From Datnioides undecimradiatus (taxonomy: Eukaryota > Chordata > Actinopteri > Lobotiformes > Datnioididae): 64,000 bases of DNA. Below, in pieces: positions 1-15,876 of this stretch. The notes beneath the pieces were generated by a model. That model was given only the letters and a program-made list of their open reading frames with translations, did no database searches and had not been told where the DNA came from. Location: positions 744,001 through 808,000 of the forward strand of contig WARS01000110.1 of assembly GCA_008933995.1 (NCBI GenBank), written 5' to 3'. The stretch's first letter is position 1. The number at the start of each line of letters is the position of its first letter. Made by a program: the position numbers and the translations under genes.

Positions 1-1140
1 TGTGTAGCGCCGAGGGGAGCAGCTGCAGTTTCAGTACTTTCACTCCGCTGTGGGTGACACCGGTCGGATGGTGACGGATGCTGACAGTCTGTGCTGACAG
101 TCTGTCATTCAGTCTGTCAGCCAGTCTTGTTACACAACCCCTCACCAGTGCAACCACTAGTTTTTAAATTCAAAGTGCGAGCAGACGTAAAAGCGCTGTA
201 GGCGCAATGTACACAAAGTAGACGGGAGTTTGGAAGCAGAAAAAGCAGATAAAGGAAAATAGTGAGCAGTTGTTTGGTCTTTCCTGGGCACTGACCTGGA
301 CAGCATAGCAAACACAGCGCCGGTCAGCCTCTCATCTTGCTTCTCTTCTCAGATTTCACACTCCAGCTCCTTCCTCACTGCCTTTTGAAGTTGGTCCCTT
401 CGCTATTTCTGAGGTAAAAGTCGTTGCCAGAGGAATGAATGAGGGAGAGGAAGAGGGAGATGTGGGGGTGAAGTCTTTCTTGCATTCTCTTCTTCTTCTT
501 CTTCTTCTTATTTTCTTTACTTCCCCTTGTTCTATTTTGCACTAGCTGAAATCAGCACCTCCTCTTGCTCTTCCATAGCAAAAAATCTCTCCACACACTC
601 ACTACAGGGAGAGTAGGGGAAAAATAACATTGCGAGAGGTTGAGGGAGAGAGAGAGAGAGAGAGTAAGAGACAGTCAGAGAGGGAGAGAGAGAGAGAGAG
701 CAGCAACAAAAGTCTCAGTCACCTCGTCTCTCTCCTGTTCAAATTTAGAGGCTGGATCGCAGGCTGCAAGGCGAACTCTACTGGGCATGCCCACAACCGA
801 GAGGCACTTTGTAATGAACACTCACTTCCTCTCCTTTTCTTGCCTTCCCCCTCCTCCCTCGCAGCTCTTTCGCTCCCTCCCCTCCGCTCCCCTCCCTCTC
901 CCTCTCCCTATAGCTCTCAGTTCAGCAGGGATCAGGAATGCTGCTCGGACCAAAGTCCACTTGGCTCCAAGAAGCGAGCCCCATTTTGCCCCCCCCCAAA
1001 AAAAAAAAAAAAAACAATCTTGCACTTTAAACAGAAAAAGCAGAGCGTGAAGAGGGAAAAAATGACGCAATTTTGAAAATATTCAAAAAAAAAATCTTTG
1101 CTGAGAAACATATTTTCAATCAGAAACGTACTCTAACTGC
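1..1140. other. Low-complexity, GC- and purine/pyrimidine-rich region without a supported gene
   Basis: This stretch holds a CTT/TTC run near 488-510, two GA-rich runs (about 645-665 and 684-700), a CT-rich block (840-910), and a C9 run followed by a long A run near 991-1014. The open frames across the GA and CT runs are products of simple sequence and have no protein-like composition. The composition would fit a promoter or 5' untranslated region of a gene starting here or running off the left edge, but I see no splice-supported exon chain. Confidence 0.4.
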
Positions 1141-1145
1141 CAAAA

Positions 1146-1490
1146 ATGCCTATTATTGAAGGCTTGCTGCATATTTCCAATCCTGGTAATTCAATCATGT
1201 GCATATTAGATGGCTGTCTAGACTTCAGTGATGTAATATCTAATCCAAAACTAATGGACATGTCGCTCAAAATGGCAAGGCAATCAAACACAGTCAATTC
1301 TGATAATGAAATGTGCTCATGTGGACAATTTCCTGCATCACTTCTGCTTGAGCGAGATAAAAATATTATCTGGACCTATGTGGCATCCTATTTAAAGTCC
1401 GCCCGGGCTGGGGAAGTGCTGCGTCTTATTTCTGATTCCACTGAGACACAAAGTGGTATTAATAAGACTGAAGCTGATACATCTGACAGG
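1146..1490 (+). other. Unassigned exon-like open frame ending at a strong splice donor
   Basis: An ATG in fair context (AAAA before it) opens a frame that runs 115 codons to a near-consensus donor (GACAG|GTATGT) at 1490/1491. The track continues open for a few more codons to a stop at 1547. The encoded sequence has mixed, protein-like composition, with six Met and four Cys in the first 65 residues and an amphipathic stretch around IWTYVASYLKSARAGEVLRL. I do not recognise a family. It could be the first coding exon of a gene whose other exons I cannot find, or a chance frame. No partner acceptor with matching phase was identified. Confidence 0.22.
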
Positions 1491-1549
1491 TATGTTTGTG
1501 GAATGTTCTGCGTTGAAAGCAGGAGTCTTTGTAGCGGCGATGTGTGACG

Positions 1550-6719
<5,170 letters not shown>

Positions 6720-7795
6720 CACGATAAGTAATGGCGGCCATGACCTACCTGCTCAACGCAGGCCAAGCGCAGCAGGAGCTCCTGAAGCCTTCAAGAAGAC
6801 TGCAGCTCTGATCAGCACCAATTAATAATTAGCGTTGGGCGAGAGTAGGCCGGATCCTGCAGCACAGCGCAAATTGAGGGAATAGATTTCCAAGACAAAA
6901 CCCGCACCTCAATTGATCCGACCTTGAGAAAAATAAATACATTGTCATCGATGACGCTCTTTGTTAATGGTTATAAAAGCGAAGAGAGTGATTCACATCC
7001 ACACGGCCAACATCAATCGGCGCGCTATTAAGAGACACTCCTGTCATTACGCGCGGAATGTTATCAATCGGACGTTTTTGACTCAACAACGCCGCAGTCA
7101 CAAAATGAAGGAGTACAACTGATGTTATTTCACGTTGGGCATGAGGATTAAAGTTCAACAGCTGATTGGTATGGACATATTCCTGAAAATTATGATGCGG
7201 TCAAAGAACTTTTGATCATTAAGGCCATTTACCTGCGCCCCAGACTATTGCACCGTCCACAAGGTAATATTGGGTTTCCCAAAGTATTGTTGGGAGGCCC
7301 ACCTCTTTATTGGGAAAAGGCAACACGATGATTATTCACATGTCTTCAAGACTATTGAGCTGCCAGGACAAGGCGCAGAGTCGACTGTTTGAAAGTTATA
7401 GCTGCTTTCACGCAGTGAAAAGGAAGGAGGGGCTCGGCTGTCTCCAGGGGCCCCGTCACCGATAATTAGCGATCAATCACGAATTAGTTTAAAAGCTCGA
7501 AAAGAACACCGAGAGCACTATTAGATTGCAAAGATTCACTGCTCTCCAATAATTGCTTTGGATTTTTACAGAGAACCAGGTTCCTCCTGTGTTATTTGTC
7601 GCGACGTGTTATCGCTCCAATCAGGAGGTTCCCACCGAGACCTTACCAAAATTAATTTTATAATGCCTCTATTAATCTTTGCTTTTATTAAACATCACTT
7701 TTAATCAGCAGTTATAATTTTCATTTACTGGGCCAGCAAATGAATTATTCCCTCAGCTAGGATCATAGATTTGACAACTTAATCAGAGCCTGTAC
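6720..7795. promoter_or_regulatory. Candidate conserved non-coding regulatory block
   Basis: About 1 kb of non-repetitive, moderately CpG-containing sequence is dense in homeodomain-type TAAT/ATTA cores, such as TTAATAATTAGCG near 6822 and GATAATTAGCGATCAATC near 7461, with several TGATCAAT/ATCAAT-like sites. It has no open frame and no repeat hallmarks. This composition is typical of vertebrate developmental enhancers that are conserved in sequence. The assignment is inference from composition only; conservation itself cannot be seen from one sequence. Confidence 0.4.
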
Positions 7796-9252
7796 CTATA
7801 ACGAACAGGACAGAATAGACCAGAGCGCCTGGCTTGACCCACCAAAATCAAAGCACCATGACATCAAACTAACATATCAAACTAATATGATCATAAGGAC
7901 TCCAACATACTGTTTGGATGCCCATCTCAAGCAACAACAAAAATTTAAAAAAGTTAGCCGGTGGCTTTACGCAGAAGGGAACGTTTCTCCCACTGGAGGG
8001 CAGCAGGGGGGATCTGTTAAGTTAATCAACTGAGGGTAGCTGTAGAGTCATGCAAGGAGAAACATATTGTTTCTAGCAGATTTAACCCTTTGGTAAATGT
8101 TGGGGTAAATGTACAGACTGCATGAATGTACTGCTGTAAAAGTGCAGAACTTAAAACATGGAAAAATTAATATATAAATGTTGGTGAGAGTTTGTTTTGT
8201 TGCTTTCTGATTAAAAAATACATTTGCTGTAAAATTATATAAAACAAACAGAAAGAAACGTGTTACTTTGGGTTTTTGCCTCCTGAGGTTTGCAGACTTT
8301 TATTTAAAGGCCTTGATTACCTCTGAGGTAGCTACACACAGGTGATTTTAATTCTAGTGTTGTTCGTCCCTTGTCTGTACTTTCCTTCCTCTTGACCCCT
8401 CATTCCTACTCCACCCCCTTTTTTTCCAGAGACGTCCTGTAAGTCAGTCTCCCATTGTCCTTCGCACCGCCTTTGCTTTCTCATCATGCCATCTTTTATT
8501 CTTGAACTTTAAAAAAGGTGAAATGAGGTCACACTGGACTTTCCAAGAACACCTTGAGAGAGATGCACCAAAGTCTGCATCTAGGTTCACGCAGTGATCT
8601 GTGCATACTAAGCGTTGTTTTTTGACTTGCTGAAGACCAGGACTGAATGAAAATGAGCTCAAGTGAGGCTGACTGCAGCACAGATTGACAAAAACGCCTC
8701 TTCACTGGTGCTCCAAGATTTCAGATAGTTACGACTGTTTTAATTCAAAATATTAAGGTGTGTTTTTCTAAGCTTATTTCTATAGATGAATCAACTGTGG
8801 TCAATCGCAGTAGTGACAAACCACAGACTCTTATCAGCCAAAATAAACTTGCTTGCTAAAAAATTTGGTCTCATCAACTCTGATAGTTTCTAAAATATTA
8901 AGGTTATGTCTACAGACTGTTCTGTTTCTGCCAAAAAATCTTTTAATTCAACTTCTTTATATTGACTTTATTTCTTCCCCAAAAATCAAATAAAACAAAT
9001 AAAATTTATTCTGATCGGCACTTTACCAACACAAACATTGTTTTATTTGAAGTCCTGGTTCCTGGAGTCCAGAGGCAGTGAAACCAGGTTTCACTGTCCA
9101 CTAGACAGACAGGTGTATTTAGATTTAAAGGAGCATGTCATGTGCTCTCTGCACACTCACTCCATTCGTGATAGTCTTAGGTTCTTTGGCCTCACCCATG
9201 AACACAATTCAATGTTTGACTCATTTGATTTTTATTGTTTGAGAGTCAAGAG

Positions 9253-9554
9253 ATTAGACAACCTCTGGACACTATTAGGTGTCCCTGTTCAGGGTTCTGC
9301 AGGTGCTGACCGGAGGATTTGGTCGGGGTATGAGCTAGCACTCAGCCCGGTGTGTGCTCCCCGGATAGCACTGCCTCGGCTAATTCTGCATACGCCTTCG
9401 CCCGGGGAGGCTCCATCTCCCAGCCCAGCAGGGATGACTGACGCCATGTGTTCTGGTTTGGTTGTTGATTTTGGTTGAAATAAATTAATTATTTTTGGTT
9501 GCTACAGCACTTGTCTTCCCCAGTTTGTTACAGTTGTTGAGCCAGGCTGTAATA
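9253..9554 (+). repeat. 5' LTR of the Gmr1-like element
   Basis: It matches 14421-14718 in blocks: the GGTGTCCCTGTTCAGGGTTCT segment near the start, GGAGGCTCCATCTCCCAGCC, GGTTGAAATAAATTA with the AATAAA signal near 9477-9484, and the end GAGCCAGGCTGTAATA. The left terminus is eroded, since TGTGACGACCCC of the right LTR corresponds to a degenerate sequence near 9253. Indels and substitutions between the two LTRs suggest an old insertion or imperfect consensus. Confidence 0.8.
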
Positions 9555-9556
9555 AG

Positions 9557-9571
9557 TGGGGGCTCGTCCGG
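9557..9571 (+). other. Primer-binding site resembling that for proline tRNA
   Basis: TGGGGGCTCGTCCGG lies two bases after the 5' LTR. It is the same as the start of the proline-tRNA primer-binding site used by gammaretroviruses, as I remember it. The position right after the LTR supports its role in priming minus-strand synthesis. The match stops after about 15 bases. Confidence 0.7.
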
Positions 9572-10179
9572 TCCTTAATGATCTTTGTGGAGCACTGGTG
9601 ATTATGTGGCAGGATGTGCAAGAACTGATTGTGTCTCACCTGTGTTGTTGGAGTGCACCATCTGGTTGGTTGGGGGGACATGAGTGTGGCAAGCTGGTTG
9701 TTTTGTTGTTGTACGTTGTGCTAAGCAGCTGTTTTGGGAGATGGATGATTTGTCTTGGATTGCTAGGCGGCGTTATTTGGTGTCTTTTGGGGTTCTGGCC
9801 TTTGTCAGCCCTGGAGCAACCTTTGTAAATTGTTGCTGTTCTGTCCCTAGGCTAAAGAGCCGCCTCCTTTGGAATTCACGGGGGTTACAGAGGGTGAGAC
9901 TGTGGTTGTGGAGCAGTTGTCTCGGGGGCACATCCGCAGCTGCAGAGGGGGGGGTCGCCATTTTTGTGGTTGCCTTACCGAGTTGACGGGCTACAGTGCT
10001 TAATTACCCACCACAAGTAACACCTGAAGACTAGGGAGGAGCTTAGTTAGACTTTGGACCGGCAGTTAGGGGGACAGGTTACGGTGACCTGGTGGATTTT
10101 GGCGCTGTGGCTGTATGAATTCAGGTGTTGTAGGGTTGTATCCTGTGTTCTGTTGTGGGTGGACTAGCTCTATGAACCA

Positions 10180-11270
10180 TGGCTAGTGGAGGACTTTTGG
10201 AGATCTCTTCGAGGAGTCATTGACTGCTTTTTCAAGGAGCAGTTGATAAAGGTGGCAGAGTTGCTTCAGCTGATGTGGGTGATAAAAGGATGAAGGAGAA
10301 CATTAAAACTATTATTAGAGCCAATTTGTTTGAACAAGGTGTGGTCAGACCTAAGATGCGTGTGGTTGGTCCAGGTTTAAAAATTTTTGATGCAGCTGAT
10401 CCAACGAGGCTGGGTTTAACCTTTTGAACAGAGAAAAGAACTGCTCCCAGGCCACAGAAAGGAAAGACTGGCCATTGAGAAGTTGGGCAAGGAGGCCTAA
10501 ATTAAAAGATTCTGAGATGGAAGAACAAAAGCTAAATTCAAGTCTTTCTGGAAGTATAAGATCTACTTGATCTTTTTTGATGTGGCCAGTAATCTCCGCT
10601 TGGTTCTCATTTCAGAGCGTGACCCAGACACTTTTTTTTTTCACTGTTTGAACGGGGTAGCTGAGAGCAGAGGACAGATTCAGATTGCGCCCTTACTTTT
10701 GCAATGTGTGTTTGACAGGAAAGCTCAGAAGCCTACTCCTGCTCTGACAGTGACTGAAAGTAGAAGTATATTCAACAGCTAAGCCAGAAGCTTACCGGCA
10801 GAAGTTTAGGTCCTGGGAGAAGGCTGGTAGGCAGACACATATGGAGTTTGCCAGGGAGTTAACCACTCACTTTTAACCGGTGGTGTACTTCGCTGGGGGT
10901 TCATACTTATGAAGCTTTGTGTGAATTGGTAGTTTTGGAGCAGTTCAAGAATTCAATTCCCAGCCATGTTGCTGTATATATTGTTGAACATACAGTGAAA
11001 ACTGCGACAGAGGCTGCTAAACTAGCTGATGAATTTGTGCTAACACACAGGGTTGATCGTGGGTTCTATGCTGGAGAAGCTGGATATCGAGCTGATTGTG
11101 TTAAGTCTCACACAGCCGTTATATGGAACGAGGGCGCAGGTCCTCGCCATAGTAAACCAGACAAAACCTCACACCGCTTGCAGTTTGATCCAAAACAAGG
11201 AGGTACCACTGTAAAGGAGGGACACTGGAAAGCTGAATGTCCTCTTAAGTCTGATGCTAACAGTGATTGA
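10180..11270 (+). pseudogene. gag remnant of the Gmr1-like element
   Basis: From an ATG near 10180 the sequence can be followed only by changing frame several times. Fragments include a region reading FKEQLIKVAELLQL-like and, in an open frame at 10917-11270, a helical capsid-like segment (ELVVLEQFKNSIPSHVAVYI, then TEAAKLADEFVLTHR). The latter resembles the SCAN-like capsid C-terminal region found in gag proteins of vertebrate gypsy elements and genes derived from them. It is followed by EGHWKAECPLKSD, the remains of a CCHC zinc knuckle. Multiple frameshifts make it non-functional. Confidence 0.6.
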
Positions 11271-12219
11271 AGGATACACAGGTCAAGACAATTGCATTTT
11301 GTGCTCCGGTCAGAAATTGTAGTCCTACCATTTCTCCAGATGTTGTCTTCCTGTGTTTTTCCTGGTGAACACTTGAAAACTAAAATTGAATGGCAACCCT
11401 TACATTCTGATTTCTTCAGAATTTGCTCTTGATGGCCACGTGTCTTAGGAGACTGGGGTTAAGGTACCAGTGAAAATTCTGAGAGATATCAGTTTTAACC
11501 TTATTCATTGTAAGTTCTGCACTTCCTTTTTCTAGAGAACAGACACTGGAAAAATGCATTTTACGCGGGTATGGATTTAAACGCTTTGCTCTGTTCCTTG
11601 TGCATAAAGTCAAATTTGGTTGTGGTTTGGTTCAGGGTGAGGTAGAAATGGGTAAGGTCTCATTTCTGGGCTTTTGCTAACTAAGGGGCTGACATCATTC
11701 TGGGAAATGACCTGGCTGGTGGTCGTGTGTGGGCTGAGGGTTCACCGCCACCTGTAGTTACATTTTTCCCTTCTGTTGAAGTACCTGATGAGAGTGCGTG
11801 GAGTTCTCCTGATGTTTTCACTGCTTGTGCAGTTACCCGGGCAATGCGCCATAGAGAAGCCGAAACTGAAGATGGGGGAGGTAACAACACCAAAGAGAGT
11901 GGGACGTTCTTTGTGACTGTTCCTGACTCTTTTGTCTATTTCCCGCAGTAATCTGGTAGAGCAACGGACTGATCCTACTCTTAGTGGGTTGTTTGAAAAA
12001 GCGATTTCAAATGTTGATGGGAAGAGTGCTGCTAATGGCGGCTTGTTGGTGATGACTTGTTGGTGAGGAATGGGTGCCGAATGACAACTCTGTGGGGGAG
12101 TCCTGTTTTCCAGGTTGTGGTTCCATTTAAATTTCGGAAGTTGAGGACTTCACATGATCAATCGCATTTAGGGTCCGAAGACATACAACTATCTTCTCAA
12201 ATATTTTTTTTAGCCTAGG

Positions 12220-12849
12220 ATGAAGAGGGACGTGTCGAGTTACATCAAGACATGTCACACTTGTCAGGTGACAGGAAGTTTAACTGTGACCATTAAACCA
12301 CCTCCTCTGTTTCCTATTCCAGCAATTGCCCAGCCGTTTGAGCATCTTATAATTGATTGTGTTGGTCCCTTGCCTCGTTCAAAGTCTGGGAGTAATTATT
12401 TGCTCACGGCATGTGTCAGCACACGCTATCCAGCTGCATATCCATTGCGTGCCATTACTGCAAAGTCTGTGGTTAGAGCACTGACTCAGTTCATTTCAGT
12501 ATTTGTCATTCCTAAGGTCATTCAAAGTGATCAGGGCTCCAACTTTTCATCACACCTGTTTGCTCAAGTTTTGAAGCAACTCCGGGTGAAGCATAACAAG
12601 GTCTCTGCATATCATGCTCAGAGTCGAGGGGCGTTGGAGAGGTTTCACCAAACCCTTAAGTCTCTGTTGCGGGGATACTGTGCTGAATTAAATCAGGACT
12701 GGGAAGAAGGGCTGCTGTTAGCTGCCAGGGAAGTGGTACAAGAAAGTACTGGTTTTAGTCCCAATGATCTGGTATTTGGACATACAGTCCGTGGGCTGCT
12801 TTCTTTGTTGCATGACCCAGTGCACAGTCTGAACCTCCCAAAAATCTGA
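12220..12849 (+). pseudogene. Integrase domain of the Gmr1-like element
   Basis: The open frame of 209 codons begins in the zinc-binding part (CHTCQ) and continues through the DDE core. The Asp of IIDCVGP, the Asp of IQSDQGSNF and the Glu of GALERFHQ are in the expected order and spacing. It would insert the cDNA copy into the host genome. It stands upstream of reverse transcriptase, unlike usual gypsy elements. The core is intact, but the flanking frames are broken: the C-terminal part continues in another frame at 12903-13133, and nothing in frame links it to an intact gag. Confidence 0.85.
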
Positions 12850-13206
12850 TAGATTATGTAAATGGTTTTCGGCATCGTTTATATGTCGCTGGGGAGAGGG
12901 CAATGCAAAAGTTGGCCTCTTCACAGTTAAAGATGAAGTACCTGTATGACCGTATACTGAAGTTCGCTAGTTCAGACCAGGTGACCAGGTTCTGGGCTAT
13001 ATTGCTACTTGTTACTTCCCCATTTCAGGCAAGATTTCATGGTCCTTTTACAGTGTTGCGTAAGGTTTCAGAGCAAAATTACCTGTTGGCGACACCAGAG
13101 CGTAAAAGGAAACACTCAACTTTGCCATATTAATCTACTTTAACCACCTGAGAGGACATCACCATCTCCTGAACCAGGAGAAAAGCCCCAACCAGAGATT
13201 AATCCT

Positions 13207-14144
13207 GTGTTAGCCGTAGAGTCAGTAGGAACCCAGTTGTCAGGTAACTCATCTGTGCACGAGAATGATGGGGTGGTCCCACCTGATGAGAGTAGATTGC
13301 GGGGCCGGTTAAAGAACTCTGAAACCCTGGGTGACTTAAAATCTCTGTTTGGACATTTATCTGAGGAACAGTGTAGTGAGTTGACTGGTCTTGTGCATGA
13401 CCATCTGTGTTTGTTTAATGACGTTCCGACTAGAACTCATTTAGAAAGAAGACATTGACGTGGGTGATGCGCATTTATCTGTCAGCCGCCTATAGAGTGT
13501 CACAGGATAAACGCAAAGTAATGGAACAAGAAATCAAGTACATGCTTGACAATAACGTAGCAGAACCTTCATCTTCTGGCTGGGCCTCTCCGTGTTTGCT
13601 TGTGGATAAGGCAGATAAAAGTCCCAGGTTTTGCACAGATTACCGTAAGGTAAATGCAGTAACAAAAACCCGATGCTTATCCCTCGCCACGTATGGAGGA
13701 TTGTGTGGACCAGGTTGGTTCAGCTAAGTTTGTCAGTAAGTTTGATTTACTTAAAGGGTATAGCTCCTTGTCTAGACCGTCTGTTCATGCTGCAGGTGGC
13801 CGCCAGTGATGTAGGTGCTGTACTGTTACAGGCTGATAAGAATGGTGTTGAGCATCCGGTGAGTTTCTTCTAAGAAGTTTAACACTTATCAGTTGAACTA
13901 CTCGGTCATAGAGAAAGAAACTCTTGCACTTGTGTGGGCTTTACAGCATTTTGATGTACATGTTGACCCCAGTGTTCCTCTGGTCTTCACAGACCATAAT
14001 CCCATCACATTTCTCCATTCCTTGTGTTGTCCAAACCGCAGACTGATGCGTTGGTTTTTGTTTTTGCAGTCATACTGTTTGGACATCCGCCACACTAAAG
14101 GCTCGGTTAATGTGGTGGCTGATGCTTTGTCGAGATCGCCTTGA
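13207..14144 (+). pseudogene. Reverse transcriptase-RNase H remnant of the Gmr1-like element
   Basis: Three or more frames together show the start of a reverse transcriptase (EQEIKYMLDNNVAEPSSSGW, then FCTDYRKVNAVT) at about 13455-13670. The sequence then jumps to RNase H (AASDVGAVLLQ; IEKETLALVWALQHF; FTDHNPITFL; VNVVADALSRSP) ending at 14144. The intervening palm region with the YxDD box is absent, so a deletion of several hundred bases is likely around 13760. The RNase H part reads through in frame from 13893. Confidence 0.8.
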
Positions 14145-14410
14145 TTTGAAATGGTGCTCACTTTTCTGGTTACCTGTCTGGGGCTAGCTGCCACTGTCAC
14201 TCTTAAATTTGCTTCTCCAGGCGCCAGAGGTTGCTGGGTTGCAGGCAGAGGTTGGTTGTTATAAGGTTGTTCCAGAATTGGTGAGTATAGCAAATTCAGG
14301 ACAAAATTGGTGAAAGCTAGGATGTTTGCATACGTTTATTTAAAGAAGAGAAAATTTATTATTTTTTCAGTAGTGCCATCTGGGCTGCCCAATGGGAACC
14401 CCTCTTTTAA

Positions 14411-14420
14411 TGGGGGGGGG
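14411..14420 (+). other. Polypurine tract
   Basis: ATGG followed by further G residues directly abuts the TG start of the 3' LTR. This is the position expected of the plus-strand primer of an LTR retrotransposon. Confidence 0.65.
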
Positions 14421-14718
14421 TGTGACGACCCCTCCTGGACACTAGGTGTCCCTGTTCAGGGTTCTTCTGCAGGTGCTGGAATGGAGGGTCGCTGGGGGGG
14501 TATGAGCACACCTGGGCCCGTGTGCTCCCGGATATATAATTCTCGTTTACTCCTGCATACGCCTCCGGGAGGCTCCATCTCCCAGCCTCCAGCAGGGACA
14601 CTGACGCTTTTCATGTCTTCTGGTTTGTGGTTGGTTCTTGGTTGAAATAAATTATTTTTGCTGTTACAGCACTTGTCTTCCCCCAATTTGTTACAGTTGT
14701 TGGAGCCAGGCTGTAACA
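14421..14718 (+). repeat. 3' LTR of the Gmr1-like element
   Basis: It begins TGTGACGACCCC and ends GGCTGTAACA, so it has the TG...CA termini of an LTR. It includes GGTTGAAATAAATTATTTTT with a polyadenylation signal. The host sequence after it (GTATGCAATGTGGGG) matches the uninterrupted copies at 19248 and 21488 (GCATTGTGGGG). Confidence 0.85.
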
Positions 14719-15330
14719 GTATGCAATGTGGGGGTAAAAGACTCATTGTATTAGAATGTGGAATTGTAACTTAAGGATATAAATAATTTCTGCAACACTG
14801 CAGGTGTTTCTTTCTACAACACTTCCTTATTACGCCGCGGTATTACCGTTAATAAACATTTAATGTTGCTCAATGTGTATGTCATGGTTTGTTAGTACAT
14901 GATTGCATAATGTATGAGCACGCAGAATGCTGTTTTTGGTTGTTGGTACTGGTTCTGTGCATTGATTGGTTGGGTTAGTATGATGTGTGGAGGACAGCTA
15001 TAAAAGTTACTTTCAGTGAAACCAAAAATCAAAAGCACAATGACATCAAACTAACATATCAAACTAATATGATCATATGACTCCAACATACCATTTGGAT
15101 GCCCATCTCTTGTCAGGATCAGTTGTCAAGTGTCTGTTAGGGTTTCTTTTCAGTTCATTTCCCTTTTTGTCTTGTCACTTCCTGTTTTATTTTGAAGTCT
15201 GTGTCTTACCCCTGTCTTCCTGTCAAGATTCCCGCTTATGTGATTGGATTTGTAACTGCCATTATTTCTAGAGACTTTCAGGCAAATTTTTCATTCTGCC
15301 ACGCCAGGCAGAGAGGCAGCCAAGGCTCTT

Positions 15331-15465
15331 GTGAACATTAAACAGGGCAGAAGGTCTGTCATGGACTATGCCATAGAATTCTGGACTTTGGCCGCTGATA
15401 GTGGGTGGAATCAGCCGTCGTTAGTTGATGCTTTTTATAATGGACTCTCAGAGCGTTTAACACAG
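15331..15465 (+). pseudogene. gag fragment of the sushi-like element
   Basis: The fragment reads IKQGRRSVMDYAIEFWTLAA, then GWNQPSLVDAFYNGLSERL. This is the conserved capsid pattern of sushi-type gypsy gag and its domesticated relatives (PEG10/RTL family). It breaks off where a separate repeat begins at about 15463. Confidence 0.7.
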
Positions 15466-15622
15466 GGGTGTCAAACTCAATCTCACAGGCCAAAACTCAA
15501 AGCACAATTTAAAAGTCAAGGGTCGAACAGGATAAACATTTATTGAACAGACCAAAACTAAATGTTTTTAACATAAACATGAATCCAAACAGACAGGATA
15601 CAATATTATTCCAAAATAAAAC
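15463..15622. mobile_element. Probable hAT-type non-autonomous DNA transposon fragment nested in gypsy DNA
   Basis: The sequence starts CAGGGGTGTCAAACTCAATC and continues with a purine-rich GGCCAAAACTCAAAGC block. It resembles the ends of hAT-family elements common in fish genomes. It separates gag from the reverse-transcriptase tail of the gypsy remnant. The right boundary and an 8-bp target duplication could not be fixed. Confidence 0.4.
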
Positions 15623-15876
15623 TTTCCTGGGTTTTGCAAACTTCTACAGGAAGTTCATAAAGGTCTTGCCCTATGGCCGCCTCCATGCACTAACCCTTAA
15701 GAATTTCTTCTAGTGGCTCCATCTGCAGACGCCACCTTCCAGCCTGAAGACTTCCTTTGCCTTAGCTCCTGTCCTCACCTTGCCAAATCCTGATGGAGTG
15801 TCTATAGTCGAGGTTGATGCCTCCGGCTGAACAGAGCAGTCCTTTCAGAGGTCGGGTATGATGGTAAAGTTCACTT

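Larger units (their letters stand above)
9253..14718 (+). mobile_element. Gmr1-like Ty3/gypsy LTR retrotransposon, defective
   Basis: Two LTRs (about 9253-9554 and 14421-14718) frame gag- and pol-like remnants. A primer-binding site follows the left LTR and a G-rich polypurine tract precedes the right one. The pol domains occur in the order integrase (12220-12849), reverse transcriptase (about 13455-13760), RNase H (about 13780-14144). That is the reverse of ordinary Ty3/gypsy elements and the hallmark of the Gmr1 group described from deuterostomes. Frameshifts and stops break gag and pol. The part of the reverse transcriptase that should carry the YxDD catalytic box is missing. It is inserted in copy 1 of the tandem unit. 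Confidence 0.85.
7840..15010. repeat. Tandem unit copy 1, interrupted by the Gmr1-like element
   Basis: The copy is in two pieces, about 7840-9252 and 14719-15010. It aligns by eye with 15011-19530 and 19531-21707, sharing blocks such as CACTGGAGGGCAGCAGG, TTTGGATGCCCATCTC and GATCGGCACTTT. Relative to the others it lacks about 570 bp around 8360, where GATTTTAATTCTAGTG jumps to a block that follows much later in copies 2 and 3. It ends in the shared promoter-like sequence with TATAAAAG at 14999-15006. No coding potential was seen. Confidence 0.85.

Noticed and set aside
630..1076. Overlapping open frames rich in Arg/Glu and Ser/Pro
   Set aside because: They are read through GA, CT and A runs in several frames at once, with no splice support or family resemblance.
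12693..12924. Minus-strand frames opposite the integrase
   Set aside because: They are shadows of the plus-strand integrase frame.
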